64,000 bases of DNA from CBDIHP01 sp965279195. GTDB taxonomy: Bacteria; Planctomycetota; Planctomycetia; Isosphaerales; Isosphaeraceae. The first letter of the stretch is position 1; every line of letters begins with the position of its first letter. The stretch is taken from contig CBDIHP010000047.1 in NCBI GenBank assembly GCA_965279195.1, positions 62,001 to 126,000 of the forward strand, written 5' to 3'. Made by a program: the position numbers and the translations under genes. Of the stretch, positions 55,861 through 64,000 are shown one piece after another. Below the pieces are notes generated by a model. It had not been told where the DNA came from. It made no database searches and saw nothing but the letters and a program-made list of their open reading frames with translations.

Positions 55861-56759
55861 GGGAGGATCCTCGACTTCGGCTTCGATTCGGCCGGCGGCT
55901 CCGGCAGGCCGAACGCCGGCAGGCGGAAGTGGGAGGCGTCGTGGTCGCAGACTTCGAGGGATTTGAACTGATACGTGATCACGCCCGTAACCTGAAAGCC
56001 GGGCGAATCCGTGGCCGAGTCCACACGCTTGATCCATCTGATCTTGGCTTTCGGATCGATCTCGCTCTGGTATTGGATTGTATGATTGAGCGTGATGGTA
56101 TTCTTGAAATCCCTGCTGGCGCAGACGCAGGATGATTCGAGGACCTGCCAGGAGTTCGCCGTATCGAACACGCACCTGCCGTTCAGGATCAGCGGCCAGT
56201 CCTTCGGATCCGGCTGATTGTCGAAAGTGATGACCGCCGTCGACACGCCGTTCGTCACCTCGCGTTTGAATGAGCCGAGCTTGAAGTTCGGGCGACTGAT
56301 GAATGCCTTCCAGGCCATACGCGAATTCATGGCATAAGGAAACGTCAGAGGCAACCTGGCGGAACGAATCGAGAGATCCTCAGGATCTGGAGGCCCCCAG
56401 ATCAGTTGACGCAGGGCGTACTTGGTTGTCTCCGGATCGCTCACGACGACGAAACCGTAATCCATGTTAAAGCAGTTCCATCTTTGGATAGGCCGTTTCC
56501 TTCTCTTGTCGATGTAGGTAATCCTGGCGTTGTTCCCGGAAAAATCGAAGACGTGATCCTCCAGCCGCCCCGGTTCGGGCATGCCCTTTCGGATCGAAGA
56601 AGAGGTGGTCTCATACGACCCATGCACCCGCGAATAGATCTTCTCCAGCCGATCCCACCCAGGAGACGCCAGTCGCAGCAATTCGGCCTTGTCGACGGCC
56701 GGGGGGGACTGGCCCAGGAGGATCGAGGCGATCAGGGTTGCGGTGATCATCCTGGCCAT
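55857..56759 (-). CDS. Exported protein of unknown function
   Basis: A 300-residue protein with a short signal sequence (MARMITATLIASILLGQSPP). The mature part is beta-rich, with YSRVHGSYETTSSSIRKGMP, ITYIDKRRKRPIQRWNCFNM and LNHTIQYQSEIDPKAKIRWI. This outline recalls LolA/LppX-like lipid-binding sheets seen in planctomycete exported proteins, but no definite family is recognised. ATG 56759 (or 56750) is chosen because the signal peptide starts there; the frame is open to 56963. Its stop codon lies in a family 1 repeat. Confidence 0.7.
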   Translation of the reverse strand: MARMITATLIASILLGQSPPAVDKAELLRLASPGWDRLEKIYSRVHGSYETTSSSIRKGMPEPGRLEDHVFDFSGNNARITYIDKRRKRPIQRWNCFNMDYGFVVVSDPETTKYALRQLIWGPPDPEDLSIRSARLPLTFPYAMNSRMAWKAFISRPNFKLGSFKREVTNGVSTAVITFDNQPDPKDWPLILNGRCVFDTANSWQVLESSCVCASRDFKNTITLNHTIQYQSEIDPKAKIRWIKRVDSATDSPGFQVTGVITYQFKSLEVCDHDASHFRLPAFGLPEPPAESKPKSRILP

Positions 56760-56959
56760 CCGTACAGGGGATATGCGAGCGGGCAAACGGCAGGGCAGGG
56801 GAGTTCCCTCGGATTGTAGACGGATCTGGAATCCGGAGCGATACCCCTGGGAGCGATCGCGCCGTTCGGACCAGGCCGTCTGTCGCACTGGCAAGCCAGT
56901 GGCACACGGACTGGCTCCAAACGGGGCGAGGCTTTCCAGGTTCATGCTCCCCCAAGAAC

Positions 56960-59515
56960 TCATGCGCTCAGCAAAGGCTGTGAGAACGTCTGGAAGTTCG
57001 AGACGGTGACGCCCGAGGTGGTGTTGCCGGCGGCGCTCGTGAGCACGAACGTCAGCGAGTGCGACTCCAGGGGGAGCGAGTAGAGGCTGATGGTCGCGTG
57101 GGCGACGCCGGGGCCGACGAGCGCGGCGTCCATCGCGAAGGCGGGGTCGCCGCCGGCGAGGACGATCAGGCGGTCGCCGGGCTTGGCGTTCGTGAACTGG
57201 TAGTCGAAGGCGATGCCGCTCTGGCCCGAGAGGGGGGCGCTGAATTTCGACGGCGGCGAGCTGACCATGGTGCCGCTCTGGGTCAGCGAGACGGCGGCGT
57301 TCTTGAGAGGCTTGAAGGTGATGGTCTCGGTCGACGCGCCGCCGTCCATCGGGTTCAGGACGTACTGCTGGTCGGCCGGGAACGAGAACTCGCTCCAGTT
57401 CTGCTCCGCGTAGGAAGGCAGGCCAGAGATGGGGCTCGCGGAACCGGCGTTGGCCGGCAAGAGCGGCGACCAGGCCTGGCCGACCGACTGGCCGAAGGTG
57501 ACGGCGGGCTCGCCCGAGCCGGCGTACCAGCCGGCGGCGTAGGAATGCCGGGCGCCCAGGTTGATCGAAGAATCGGCCTCGGGGAAGAGGTTCACGTCGA
57601 CGATCTGGCCCAGGTCCGTGCCCTCGCCGTTCGACAGCGTGATGCCGCTGTAGGAGATGCCGAACTCCGAGGCGTAGCTGTCCACGAACACCCCGGACGG
57701 ATCCTGGCGGTCGAGGCCTTGCAGGTCCTTGAGGAAGAACCAGTTATAGTTGGCCGCGTCACCGATCACGGTCACGTCGTCCTCGGGGGAGTCGAGGATG
57801 GTCACCTGCTTGATCGGCAGGCCCGCCGCCAGCCCGGCGACGGAGGCGACCGACACGACCTTCGAGCCGTGGCTGTGCCCGACGAGTTGGATCTGGCCGC
57901 CGAAGTTCGAACCCACCGCCTGCGACAGAGCCTCGGCCAACCGTTCGCCGTTGAGGGTCGTCAGCGCCTCGGACCGGTAGGACTCCTCGGGGATCTGCTC
58001 GGTGAGGAAGTCCCAGGTGGGCGTGGCGGAGTCATCAATCCAGCTATACGCGAGCACGACCGCATTCGGGTCGGCGGGGGCGCCGGTTCCGGGATTCACG
58101 CGGCCGGCGATGGTCTGGGCCAGGCCGGTGGTCGAGACGGTCCGCGAGCCGAAGATCGACGAGGCCGTCAGGCCCTGGAGCAAGAAGGGCGAGTCGGGGG
58201 GCGTCGGGTTGGCCTTCACATAGGCGGCGTCGAACCCGGGCTGGTCGGGGAACGTCTCCCACCACTTGAGCACATGATTGTTCACCGTCGCCTCGTGGTC
58301 CACCCAGTCCTGATACCCGGGCGCCCAGCCGTGGGAGATGACGGTGATGTCCTTGCCGGCGAGCCGGGGGTCGTTGGCCTGCACGGGCACGAAGGTCCCC
58401 GTCGCCACATCAAACAAGGCGAGCCGGTCGAGCACCGGGAGGTCCTGCGACAGGGGCGGCTCCAGGCTGCTCACGGCGAACGCCGGAGTCGCGAACGCCA
58501 CCGAGTTGCCGCCGGCGTACGACAGGCCGCCGCCCGAGGTCAGGCGATAGGCGACCGCGGGGTCGGCGACGGCCGAGGCCGACAGTCCCGAGAATTTCCA
58601 GGCCGAGGCCGCCAGCACGGCCGCTCCGCCCTTGCCGCTCGACGGGGCGATGACGAGTTCGTCGGCTCCCCGACCGCCGAGGTTCACCGAGGCGATCCGC
58701 ACGCCGCCGGCCGACGACGCCTGGTCAACGATGGCCTGCCCAAGAAAGTCGCCCGTATTGGGGTCATAGGCCCGGATCACGGCCGAGCGTCCCTGGGGCA
58801 GGGCCGCGACGACCTCCAGCCTGCGGTCGCCATTCAGGTCCGCGAGCGCCACGTCCGCCCGGCCGCCCGACTTCACGGCGAAGGGCGAAATACTCGCGAT
58901 GGCCTGAAAATCCTCGCCGCTGAAGACCCGCACCGCCGACTTGCCCCGGACGGCCGTGGCCGCGATGTCCGCGAGACCGTCCCCGTTCACGTCGCCGACG
59001 GCGACCCGCACCCCGCCGGCACTCCCCGGCGTCGTGGCGCGGAAGATCCCAATCCGTCGCCCGTCCACGCCCGAATAAACGCGGACCTGCGGCGAGCCCG
59101 AGGTCGGGGCCACCACGATGTCGGCCTTGCCGTCGCCGTTCACGTCGCCCGTGGCGAGCGAGAGCCCCTTGCCAGCCAGGGAGCGGGGGAGGTCGAACTG
59201 GCCGATCTTCGATCCGTCGGTCGCCCGGAAGACCCTCACGAGCGGGTTGGCCGACCCATTCAAGGTCGCCACCATGTCGAGCGAGCCGTCCCCATCCACG
59301 TCGCCGACGGCCACATTCACGCCTCCGACCCGCTTCGGCCCGAACGGGGCGAAGCGGAACGTCTCCGTGCCCCTATCCGCGTCGAGCACGCGGATCTCCG
59401 CCGCCCGGCCCGCCTTCGAGCCCTCGACGATCAGGCTGGCCAGTAGCCGACGCCCCTCTAGCCTTTCGAGCCTCAGATCCGCCCGACGCCGCCCCTGTCC
59501 CGTTCGTCGCAACAT
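56960..59515 (-). CDS. LEPR-XLL protein with FG-GAP propeller and alpha/beta-hydrolase domain
   Basis: An 851-residue secreted protein. The export motif LERLEGRRLLA is near residues 16-26. Four or more FG-GAP/VCBS blades with calcium loops follow (VAVGDVDGDGSLDMVATLNG, LATGDVNGDGKADIVVAPTS, VAVGDVNGDGLADIAATAVR). After residue 400 comes an alpha/beta-hydrolase core: KDITVISHGWAPGYQDWVDH with its oxyanion-type HG, and the nucleophile elbow QLVGHSHGSKVVSV. It may be a surface lipase or esterase presented on a propeller. ATG 59515 follows AAGGCGG. Confidence 0.88.
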   Translation of the reverse strand: MLRRTGQGRRRADLRLERLEGRRLLASLIVEGSKAGRAAEIRVLDADRGTETFRFAPFGPKRVGGVNVAVGDVDGDGSLDMVATLNGSANPLVRVFRATDGSKIGQFDLPRSLAGKGLSLATGDVNGDGKADIVVAPTSGSPQVRVYSGVDGRRIGIFRATTPGSAGGVRVAVGDVNGDGLADIAATAVRGKSAVRVFSGEDFQAIASISPFAVKSGGRADVALADLNGDRRLEVVAALPQGRSAVIRAYDPNTGDFLGQAIVDQASSAGGVRIASVNLGGRGADELVIAPSSGKGGAAVLAASAWKFSGLSASAVADPAVAYRLTSGGGLSYAGGNSVAFATPAFAVSSLEPPLSQDLPVLDRLALFDVATGTFVPVQANDPRLAGKDITVISHGWAPGYQDWVDHEATVNNHVLKWWETFPDQPGFDAAYVKANPTPPDSPFLLQGLTASSIFGSRTVSTTGLAQTIAGRVNPGTGAPADPNAVVLAYSWIDDSATPTWDFLTEQIPEESYRSEALTTLNGERLAEALSQAVGSNFGGQIQLVGHSHGSKVVSVASVAGLAAGLPIKQVTILDSPEDDVTVIGDAANYNWFFLKDLQGLDRQDPSGVFVDSYASEFGISYSGITLSNGEGTDLGQIVDVNLFPEADSSINLGARHSYAAGWYAGSGEPAVTFGQSVGQAWSPLLPANAGSASPISGLPSYAEQNWSEFSFPADQQYVLNPMDGGASTETITFKPLKNAAVSLTQSGTMVSSPPSKFSAPLSGQSGIAFDYQFTNAKPGDRLIVLAGGDPAFAMDAALVGPGVAHATISLYSLPLESHSLTFVLTSAAGNTTSGVTVSNFQTFSQPLLSA

Positions 59516-59618
59516 ATCACCCGCCTTATCAGGTCTTCCCAATCGGTCAGGTCACACACCTAATGTACGCGACGGCTGAGCCTCGCATCAACGCGCCACC
59601 GCCCGCCCGGGCGACACC

Positions 59619-60704
59619 TCAACTTGGCCGCGGCGGGATGAATCCTAACGCCCGGAACTCCTCGATCTGGCGCGCGAGCATCTCGCCGGTGTCGGCGAAG
59701 TCGAGGAAGCCGAACCGCCTCGACTTGGTGGTGTCGGACATGACGTCATATTCGATGTTGAAGATCGCCTCGCCGAACTCCCAGGCGGCGGCGTCGCGGA
59801 AGGGGATGCTCATCAGATTGTCTTTCTCGACCATCGCGTCCCAGACGGGCCCCTTGTCGGACATGAACCGGGCCAGCGGCAGGCGGAGGGGCGGGGCGAC
59901 GGGGAGTCCGAAGGATTCGGCCAGCTTTGGCCAGAGCGACTCCCATCGCCAGAAGTCGCCGTTGGTGATGTTGAACGCCTCGCCGTCGCAGCGGTCGGAC
60001 TCGGCCGCCCAGGCGCAGGCTTTGGCGAGCAGGTCGGCGTCGGTCATCTCGATGAGGGCCGAATAGGACCGCGACGTCCCCGGGAACCGGAACGGCAATC
60101 CCAGCTCGCGGCAGAGCGAGCCATAGACGGCGATCACCGTGGCCATGTTCATGGGGTTCCCGACCGCGAACCCGCAGATGCACGACGGCCGGAACGCCGT
60201 CCACGACCACGACTTCCCCTCGGATCGGGCCCGGAGATAATCCTCCTGGTCGTAGTAGAAATTCGGCGGGAAGTGCCTCGGGTCGTCCTCCCGCGCCGGC
60301 GTCTTGTAAGGCCCGAGGTGCGCCCCGTAGTACTTCGCCCCCTCCATCAGGACGACCTTCCGCAGCCGGCCCGACGCCCCCTCGACCGCCTCCACCACAT
60401 TTCGCAACATCGCCAGATTGAGCGTGACCTCATCGAACGGGTCCGGCCTCATCTGGAGCGCGGTGTAGAAAATATGCGTCACCCCCTCCAGCACCCCGGC
60501 GAGGCCCTCGACCGCCCGGCGATCGAGGAGATCCGCCGAGACGAACGTCGCCCCCGGCTCGAAATCCGCCCCCCGGCGCGACAGCCCCACGACCTCCCAC
60601 CCGAGCCCCGCCAGGTGCCCGACGATCGCCCGCCCGCTCACCCCCAGCGCCCCGGCCACCAGGGCCTTGTTGCGGGGGAATTCGGATGAAATGCTTTCAA
60701 TCAT
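59619..60704 (-). CDS. SDR-family NAD(P)-dependent reductase, PRISE-like
   Basis: A 361-residue atypical/extended SDR. The N-terminal dinucleotide motif is ALVAGALGVSGRAIVGHL. Later FRPSCICGFAVGNPMNMATV and AFNITNGDFWRWESLWPKLA match the progesterone 5-beta-reductase/iridoid-synthase-like (PRISE) group, with NFYYDQEDYL in the active-site position. Bacterial members reduce enones or related carbonyls; the substrate here is unknown. The frame is open to 61400 but the extension is Pro/Arg-rich; GAGAGATCACC precedes ATG 60704. Confidence 0.88.
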   Translation of the reverse strand: MIESISSEFPRNKALVAGALGVSGRAIVGHLAGLGWEVVGLSRRGADFEPGATFVSADLLDRRAVEGLAGVLEGVTHIFYTALQMRPDPFDEVTLNLAMLRNVVEAVEGASGRLRKVVLMEGAKYYGAHLGPYKTPAREDDPRHFPPNFYYDQEDYLRARSEGKSWSWTAFRPSCICGFAVGNPMNMATVIAVYGSLCRELGLPFRFPGTSRSYSALIEMTDADLLAKACAWAAESDRCDGEAFNITNGDFWRWESLWPKLAESFGLPVAPPLRLPLARFMSDKGPVWDAMVEKDNLMSIPFRDAAAWEFGEAIFNIEYDVMSDTTKSRRFGFLDFADTGEMLARQIEEFRALGFIPPRPS

Positions 60705-60825
60705 GGTGATCTCTCGCTCCCATCTTCCCCGAGGACTCGCGGCGCATTGTACCGATGGCCGGGCGACTGGACATCGGCCGGGACCGCGGGCGCATGCGAG
60801 ACGGCCGCTCGGCGGTGCGGCGATT

Positions 60826-61038
60826 GTCGGGTGCCGCCTCGGCCGCGCCGACCTCGGCCCCACAGAAGTCGATGGCGCCTCGGTGGTGGGCTCGAATCGG
60901 AAACGGGCGGACCTGAGGGCCCCCTCTCCGGTGGATGTCAATCTGACCGGCGCGGACCTCCGCAACGCCGACCAGCGCGGTGCCACCCTGACAGGGGCGA
61001 ACCCGGAAGGCACCTTGGGGATCCCGCCGAGGCCTTGA
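60826..61038 (+). pseudogene. Pentapeptide-repeat remnant
   Basis: This frame reads in register as pentapeptides: RADLG PTEVD GASVV, then RADLR, then DVNLT GADLR NADQR GATLT. That A(D/N)LXX spacing is unlikely by chance, but no start codon or ribosome-binding site lies near it. The piece is only about 70 residues and several repeats are degraded. It is probably the tail of a decayed pentapeptide-repeat gene. Confidence 0.45.
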
Positions 61039-61063
61039 CCAGGGTGCCCGATCCTCGCCGGGC

Positions 61064-61822
61064 TTACCGCTCCCAGGCCAGGAAGACGACGGGGATGCCG
61101 CCGAGGGAGAATTGGATCTCGTGCCAGGGCAGGGCCTTGCTGCGGTTGAAGGGCTGGCCGCGGTAGAGGGTGGCGTCGTTGGCGGCGAGGTCTTCGAGGG
61201 TCCACTGGCCGAAGGGGTCCGGGTAGAGGCGGGCCTGTTCGGGGGCGAGGGGCAGTGGGGTGCTGGGGAGGTCGATGTAGAGGCCGGGGACTCCCGGGGC
61301 GCCGCCCTGGCCGAGGGTGGCGCCGGGGGGTGGGATGGGGATGATGGTCGCGGGCTGGCCGTTGACGAAGGCGATGCCGGGGGGGAATTCCAGGTAGCAA
61401 ATGGTCGAGGGGCCGGTTTCGGGGGAGAGGGAAGACGAGGCGGAGAGGGAGAAGCGGCCGAGGTATTCGAGTTCGTAGCCGGGTCCGGAGACCGATTTCG
61501 GGCGATCCAGGGTCGCGCCGAAGGCGATCAGGGCGGTGTTCGGAGGGGCGATCCCGGCGAGTAGGTAGGCCTCCCGGGCGGGTTCAAGCCAGGATTCCGC
61601 ATAGGAGAGGTCGGAGCAAAGCGCCTGGAAGGTCTTGGCCGACTTGCGGTAGGCCGATTCCACGAGGTCGTGGTCGTAAAACGTCTGCCCGAGGTCCTTT
61701 GCGAACGCGGAGATGGGGGCGTCGTCGGCCTCGTCGTAGGCCTCCTCCAGGTAGCGGTCGAGGGCCTTCTTCGACCCGAACCGGCCCACGAACACGTCCA
61801 CGACGTCGAACTCGGCGGCCAT
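61064..61822 (-). CDS. Imm22-like (DUF4284) immunity-type protein
   Basis: A 252-residue protein. The N-terminal 85 residues (VVDVFVGRFGSKKALDRYLE, APISAFAKDLGQTFYDHDLV) match the Imm22/DUF4284 pattern, a small alpha/beta domain found as an immunity protein in polymorphic-toxin loci. The C-terminal part (residues 130-252) is Pro/Gly-rich with YLEFPPGIAFVNGQPATIIP and LPWHEIQFSLGGIPVVFLAW and is not recognised. No toxin gene is adjacent in the window. GGGGGAG lies seven bases before ATG 61822. Confidence 0.65.
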   Translation of the reverse strand: MAAEFDVVDVFVGRFGSKKALDRYLEEAYDEADDAPISAFAKDLGQTFYDHDLVESAYRKSAKTFQALCSDLSYAESWLEPAREAYLLAGIAPPNTALIAFGATLDRPKSVSGPGYELEYLGRFSLSASSSLSPETGPSTICYLEFPPGIAFVNGQPATIIPIPPPGATLGQGGAPGVPGLYIDLPSTPLPLAPEQARLYPDPFGQWTLEDLAANDATLYRGQPFNRSKALPWHEIQFSLGGIPVVFLAWER

Positions 61823-61957
61823 GCGGAGACTCCCCCGGGGGCTGCGGGATTTGGCAAACGGTCGCGTAAGAATCGGCCGGGCGGCAACCACTCTTCTATA
61901 GAGGAGGAAGGGCGACGCCCGTTCGCGATGGTCCGCGCGACCGTCGGGGCTCCCCTT

Positions 61958-62605
61958 TCAGGACGACGCCTCGCGCCAGGAGTGGTCGGGGCCGAGGGCG
62001 AAGGGGGCTTGCACAGGGTGGGCGATCTGCTTCCAGCCTTCGAGGAGGATCATGTCATACGCCGCGCGCATTTGACGAGCGGATTCGTCGGGGGTCATGC
62101 CGCCGACCCCGGTTCCCAGCCCGGGGATGGCGACGCTCCGGATCGGCCGGGGCGAGGCGGCGTTGTGGTCGAGGACCGCCGAGAGCGCCGCCCGCATCGC
62201 GAGGTAGGCGTTGAGCGTGCCCGAGACCCGGCTGGGGACCCGCATCGTGGGGGCGAGGATCAGGTGGCCGAACCGCGACGTGCCCATCTCCAGGATGGTC
62301 GCCGACCCGACCGGAAGCTCGCCCCGGAACCGTTCGGCGATCCGTCCCATAGCCAGGCGCTGGGCCGCCCCGTCATAGAAGAGGTCGATCGACCTGTCGA
62401 TCCCGCCGCTCATGTCTCCGAAACTATTCGTTGGGCTGACGAGCGCATCGCAGTCGAGATCGAGGAGGTCGCCGGCAAGGACCTCGGCGTCGTCGGCGTC
62501 GCGGAAGTGACAGCCCAGCGCCCGGGCGACGTCCTCGCTGCGGTCGCAGAGGCTGATCCGGACGGGGCGCGGCCCGCCCTTGCCGATCGGCTTGATGGGC
62601 GTCAT
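61958..62605 (-). CDS. Macro-domain protein
   Basis: A 215-residue protein made almost entirely of one macro domain. Features: VLAGDLLDLDCDALVSPTNS, FGDMSGGIDRSIDLFYDGAA, the strand SVAIPGLGTGVGGMTPDESA, and a C-terminal helix. Macro domains bind ADP-ribose and often remove it from proteins or nucleic acids. The NSFGDMSGGID loop matches the group whose members bind ADP-ribose derivatives. No ADP-ribosyltransferase is near, so the substrate is open. GAGGAGG lies six bases before ATG 62605. Confidence 0.88.
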   Translation of the reverse strand: MTPIKPIGKGGPRPVRISLCDRSEDVARALGCHFRDADDAEVLAGDLLDLDCDALVSPTNSFGDMSGGIDRSIDLFYDGAAQRLAMGRIAERFRGELPVGSATILEMGTSRFGHLILAPTMRVPSRVSGTLNAYLAMRAALSAVLDHNAASPRPIRSVAIPGLGTGVGGMTPDESARQMRAAYDMILLEGWKQIAHPVQAPFALGPDHSWREASS

Positions 62606-63396
62606 CCGCAACCTCCTCGCTGCGTCGAAGATGCGTTTCCACAACCGGAAAATGCCCCCGTCCGACGGAATTCGGGGCGGTGGGCCCCGGCGTCGAGTGA
62701 CGATCTTGCCCGGCCGGCCGCCCGGTGTCCAGCGCGTGTGGGTCGGGGCTTCGAGCCCCGGGCGATGACAGGGGTGCGACGCAGGATCCCCACTCGGGAC
62801 CGCGAGAAGCTGCGGGGGATAGAAAAAAGAAAGCGGTCCGGTAGACTCTTGTGGATGCCGGCTGGATTGCTAGGATGATGATCCCAGGGAGGGTGTGCGT
62901 CGGGCGAGGCGGCCCGCTGGGAGGCGAAATCCGGCCCGGATGGGGATCTTTCGCCCTCGCCGACCGGGGAATGGCCGGTCCGAGTGATGTTTTACGTCGA
63001 CACACTCTTGTTTCGTTGACGCCTCATCGTCGATGAGGTCGGGTCATTTTGGCCTGTTCAGGCCCCTCAGATTGCCATTTCTGGTACGGCAAGGATTGGT
63101 CTTGTTGCAATTTGTGAACAGATCCCTCAATACTGTCAGATCTCGGAATCGCACAATTGCATTGTATCAACGATCCTTCTAGCCTGAACCACTCGTGAGG
63201 GTTACCTGGACATTACGACCTGTAACGATTCGTGATGAATTTGATAGCCGGTTGATCGTTGGGTGATCATTCCGGGCATCACATCGATGACGCTGCTGTG
63301 TCGCGGTGACAGGTGACGTTCATTCTCCACGACTCGGTGGAAGAATCCCGGCTCGATGTCGATCCTCCCCCTTTCCTACTGCTCCCGGAGTGTCTC
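62606..63396. promoter_or_regulatory. Long regulatory interval upstream of PEP-CTERM gene
   Basis: About 790 bases without a supported gene. The part from 62990 to 63390 is much less GC-rich than the window average, as expected of a promoter and leader. It contains the palindrome at 63022-63038 and the words GGTGACAGGTGACG at 63306-63319. No definite -35/-10 pair was assigned. Confidence 0.5.
63022..63038. promoter_or_regulatory. Perfect palindrome, candidate operator
   Basis: CCTCATCG-T-CGATGAGG is an 8-bp inverted repeat with a single central base, in AT-richer DNA 359 bases before the PEP-CTERM start. The near-zero spacer fits a dimeric regulator site better than an RNA hairpin. Confidence 0.35.
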
Positions 63397-64000
63397 ATGA
63401 AGCGTTTCGTCTCCGCCCTGACCCTTGTCGCCGGCCTGGCCCTGGCTAACGCCGCCTCCGCCGCCACCATCACCCAGACCTTCACCCAGCCCCAGAGCGC
63501 CACCACCTGGTCGGTCGCCAACATCCCCTTCAACCAGTTCAACCCCGCCCTCGGCACCCTGACCTCGGTCACCCTCCAGTTCGGCGGCTCGTTCACCCAG
63601 CAGGAAGTCATCTCGGTCGCCGCCGGCAACCCCGCCCAGACCATCACCGGCCTCTCGGCCGTCGCCGACGTCCTGATCTACGGCGCCGCCAACTTCGTCA
63701 ACCAGATCGTCGACATCAACGGCACCCAGAACGTGATCTCCTTCCCCGGCGTCACCATCGCCGCCGGCACCTCGCAGACCTTCAACGCCGCGGGCGCCCT
63801 CGGCTTCGGCCCGGCCAGCCAGCTGCCGATCGCCCCGTACATCGGCCTCGGCACCATCTCCTACTCGCTGGCCGGCACCGGCGGCTTCTCCGTCTCCGGC
63901 GGCGGCCAGGCCAACTTCTCCATCACCACCCTCTCGGGCGGCACGCTGACCCTGGTCTACAACTACGACGCGGTCCCGACCAACGGCGTCCCCGAGCCGA
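63397..64000 (+). CDS. Choice-of-anchor E / PEP-CTERM secreted protein (partial)
   Basis: The first 201 residues are visible before the right edge. A signal peptide (FVSALTLVAGLALANAASAA) precedes a beta-rich domain whose opening (FNQFNPALGTLTSVTLQFGG) is the choice-of-anchor E type. The last visible residues are GVPEP, the beginning of a PEP-CTERM sorting signal, so only about 25 residues are missing. It should be exported, then processed by an exosortase at the cell surface. CGGAG lies about eight bases before the ATG. Confidence 0.92.
   Translation, partial: MKRFVSALTLVAGLALANAASAATITQTFTQPQSATTWSVANIPFNQFNPALGTLTSVTLQFGGSFTQQEVISVAAGNPAQTITGLSAVADVLIYGAANFVNQIVDINGTQNVISFPGVTIAAGTSQTFNAAGALGFGPASQLPIAPYIGLGTISYSLAGTGGFSVSGGGQANFSITTLSGGTLTLVYNYDAVPTNGVPEP

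Overview
The window reads as a high-GC planctomycete chromosome, most like the Isosphaeraceae. This is inferred from gene content, with no database search. The supporting marks are a DUF1559 pseudopilin-like protein, a DUF1501 protein with a Tat signal, two PEP-CTERM proteins, four secreted proteins with the LEPR-XLL type N-terminal motif, and three ECF sigma factor / Ser-Thr kinase pairs. No rRNA, tRNA, CRISPR array, integrase or complete transposon was recognised.

Layout. 1-896 is the 5' part of a DUF1559 gene. 1.76-4.65 kb holds a phosphoribosyltransferase and two GT4 glycosyltransferases. 5.2-6.9 kb is a sigma-54 activator with a degenerate receiver. 7.1-7.7 kb is a ParDE-type toxin-antitoxin module lying between two identical 86-bp repeats. 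7.9-17.3 kb carries alkaline phosphatase, GlgC, a GT-C-like membrane protein, a secreted protein, a PEP-CTERM protein and AsnB. 17.9-23.8 kb carries a large beta-propeller/PKD protein, an FAD monooxygenase and transaldolase. 23.9-24.8 kb is an Rpn-like nuclease. 25.4-28.8 kb is a P-loop NTPase with a partner TPR protein that appears frameshifted. 29.0-32.8 kb is sigma/kinase pair 1. 33.3-40.4 kb is small envelope proteins, a DUF3006/metallo-hydrolase pair and a planctomycete protein of unknown function. 41.0-45.3 kb is sigma/kinase pair 2, whose kinase has a zinc ribbon and a sulfatase-modifying-factor domain. 45.4-47.6 kb holds DUF1501 and SHOCT proteins. 47.7-50.0 kb is a lower-GC island encoding a TM-TerB-like-PH-HNH protein and a restriction-fold-like protein. 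50.5-55.7 kb holds an RTX protein and kinase/sigma pair 3. 55.9-64.0 kb holds secreted proteins, an SDR enzyme, an Imm22-like protein, a macro-domain protein and a PEP-CTERM protein cut by the right edge.

Most genes are ordinary housekeeping, envelope or signalling genes. The accessory material is the TA module, the NTPase/TPR locus, the HNH island and the Imm22/macro/pentapeptide cluster. Between genes there are three families of dispersed palindromic repeats. One is a roughly 185-bp element present twice, whose ends stay complementary through paired base changes. The HNH island and the NTPase/TPR locus are the best candidates for an undescribed system, but any defence role is inference from architecture and composition.
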